Source: Caballeronia calidae
Lineage (GTDB): Bacteria > Pseudomonadota > Gammaproteobacteria > Burkholderiales > Burkholderiaceae
Length of the DNA stretch: 32,162 nt
Direction of reading: 5' to 3'
Assembly: GCF_900044055.2 (NCBI RefSeq)
Contig: NZ_FCOX02000070.1
Location: forward strand, 1 to 32,162
Numbering within the stretch: position 1 is the stretch's first letter; each line of letters begins with the position of its first letter. The position numbers and the translations under genes are program-made. The notes under the pieces were generated by a model. It ran no database searches. It had not been told where the DNA came from and was given only the letters and a program-made list of their open reading frames with translations. Below, piece after piece: positions 30,747 through 32,162 of the stretch.

Positions 30747-32162
30747 TCAAACCGCGCGCTGGCGATCCGCGAGGAAGTAATAGAACACCGCGCCCAGACC
30801 CGCTCCGATGAACCACGAGAAGTTCGCGGCGCCTTCGAGCGACGGCAGCATCACGCAGAGAATCGCGATTACGGCGGCCGGCAGGAGCGCCATCACTGCG
30901 CGGCGGTTCACGCCCTTCGTGTACCAGTACTTGCCTTCCTCGGACACCGTGTAGAGATCGTCGACCGCGAGTTTGCCGCGCTTCACGAGATAGAAGTCGA
31001 GGATGAGCACGCCATACAACGGTCCGATGAAGCTGCCGAGAATATCCAGCGTGTAGTGGATAACGGCCGGGTTGTTGAAGAGGTTCCACGGCGTGATGAA
31101 GATCGACGCGACTGCCGCCATCATCCCGCCCATGCGCCAGCTGATGAGCTTCGGTGCGACGTTGGAGAAGTCGAACGCCGGCGACACGAAGTTCGCGACG
31201 ATATTGATACCGATGGTCGCGATCGTGAAGGTCAGCGCGCCGAGAATCACGGCGGACGGATGATCGATGCGGCCGACGGTCTCGACCGGATCGGTGATCA
31301 GCTGGCCGAACACCGGCAGCGTCGCGGCGGTCGTGATCACGGTCACGAGCGAGAACGCCAGGAAGTTGACCGGCAGACCCCAGAAATTGCCGCGCTTCAC
31401 GCTGCGGAAGCTCTTGCCATAGCGCGAGAAGTCGCCGAAGTTCAGCATCGGGCCGGAGAAATAAGACACGACGAGCGAGATCGCGGTGATCATCACGGGA
31501 ATGACTTCCATGCCGTGATACTTCACGCCGCCGAGATTCAGGCCGATGTTCTTGATGCCCGCGCGCCACACCATGTAGCCGGCGAGAATGAACATCACCA
31601 CGTAGACGGCCGGACCGGCGAAGTCGATGAACTTCTTGATCATCTCCATGCCGCGCCAGAACACGACGGCCTGCAGCACCCAGAGCAGCATGAAGCCTGC
31701 CCATCCGAGCGCGGAGAGTCCGACGAAGCCGTATTTATGCACATCGGCATAAGGCATTAGCGAGGGCACGAATTTCAGCACGACGATCACCAGTGCGCTC
31801 GATGCCAGATAGGTCTGAATGCCGTACCACGCCACCGCGATGAGCCCGCGGATCACGGCGGGAATATTTGCGCCGAGCACGCCGAAGGTGGCGCGGCACG
31901 CGACGGGATACGGCACGCCCGCGACCTGGCTCGGCTTCGCGATCATGTTGCACAGCACGTTCACGAACCCGATGCCGATCAACAACGACACCAGCACTTG
32001 CCAGCTCGTCAGGCCGAGTGCGAAGAGACTCCCGGCGAACACGTAGCCGCCGACGCTGTGCACGTCCGACATCCAGAACGCGAAGATGTTACTGACCGGT
32101 GCACCAAATACTGCCTCGTGCGTTAGAGAAGTATGAATACGAAAACTGATGCGCGAAAACTG
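30747..32162 (-). CDS. NCS1-family nucleobase/allantoin permease (5' end beyond or disrupted at window edge)
   Basis: About 440 residues from the Met at 32072, with roughly twelve membrane segments. It carries the NCS1 blocks FAFWMSDVHSVGGYVFAGSLF, KPSQVAGVPYPVACRATFGV, SYFSGPMLNFGDFSRYGKS, and SPAFDFSNVAPKLISWRMGG with TPWNLFNNP. Cation-coupled uptake of purine-related substrates (allantoin, cytosine or similar) is expected; the context favours allantoin or urate-pathway compounds. The Met at 32072 lies inside a conserved NIFAFWMSDVHS block, so it is not the true start: the frame is open to the edge, but upstream of NIFAFW (about 32090) the sequence no longer resembles the family. The gene is likely co-transcribed with the racemase 117 nt downstream. 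Confidence 0.85.
   Translation of the reverse strand, partial: QFSRISFRIHTSLTHEAVFGAPVSNIFAFWMSDVHSVGGYVFAGSLFALGLTSWQVLVSLLIGIGFVNVLCNMIAKPSQVAGVPYPVACRATFGVLGANIPAVIRGLIAVAWYGIQTYLASSALVIVVLKFVPSLMPYADVHKYGFVGLSALGWAGFMLLWVLQAVVFWRGMEMIKKFIDFAGPAVYVVMFILAGYMVWRAGIKNIGLNLGGVKYHGMEVIPVMITAISLVVSYFSGPMLNFGDFSRYGKSFRSVKRGNFWGLPVNFLAFSLVTVITTAATLPVFGQLITDPVETVGRIDHPSAVILGALTFTIATIGINIVANFVSPAFDFSNVAPKLISWRMGGMMAAVASIFITPWNLFNNPAVIHYTLDILGSFIGPLYGVLILDFYLVKRGKLAVDDLYTVSEEGKYWYTKGVNRRAVMALLPAAVIAILCVMLPSLEGAANFSWFIGAGLGAVFYYFLADRQRAV

Overview
The window is GC-rich bacterial DNA that most resembles a Burkholderiales beta-proteobacterium of the Burkholderia/Paraburkholderia/Caballeronia type. The reasons are two DUF4148 secreted proteins (a family largely confined to that order), a Burkholderia-type general porin, a DUF2235 alpha/beta hydrolase, and a membrane-bound PuuD-type urate oxidase. 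I saw no rRNA, tRNA, CRISPR array, integrase or recognisable transposase. Both ends cut a gene: an unknown minus-strand gene at bases 1-76, and an NCS1 permease at the right edge.

Left part (1-9.2 kb): a divergent pair of DUF4148 genes with nearly mirror-image promoters; a large lipoprotein; a small exported protein; a DUF2235 (Tle1-like) hydrolase; a badly decayed membrane-protein pseudogene; a small acidic protein; an SDR oxidoreductase; an outer-membrane porin with a strong terminator; and a small acidic cytoplasmic protein. Middle part (9.2-18.1 kb): a Rieske oxygenase alpha subunit followed by a LysR regulator, an EamA transporter divergent from that regulator, a DUF938 methyltransferase, an ankyrin-repeat protein, a PRC-barrel lipoprotein and an MFS transporter. 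An AT-rich island (about 17.0-17.65 kb) follows, with an Imm50-like immunity gene joined in frame to the tail of a lost polymorphic toxin.

Right part (18.1-32.2 kb): a purine-ring degradation locus. The genes specify 8-oxoguanine -> urate (deaminase, 18.1-19.5 kb), urate -> 5-hydroxyisourate (PuuD), -> OHCU (UraH), -> S-allantoin (UraD), -> allantoate (PuuE), -> ureidoglycolate + urea (Alc), -> glyoxylate + urea (AllA). A likely allantoin racemase and an NCS1-type uptake permease complete it. puuE-uraD-alc-allA form a tight minus-strand operon with 4-nt overlaps and a terminator after allA. A threonine aldolase, an SdsA-like alkylsulfatase and a GMC oxidoreductase sit between the two halves. 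Xanthine dehydrogenase and urease are not in the window.

The most interesting non-coding signals are: the shared promoter of the DUF4148 pair (ATGATC-N17-TACACT with an AATGATC dyad at the same distance from each start codon); several TGCAT-rich intergenic hairpins; a TetR-like operator at the left edge; and an abrupt loss of coding similarity in the NCS1 permease about 75 nt from the right edge.
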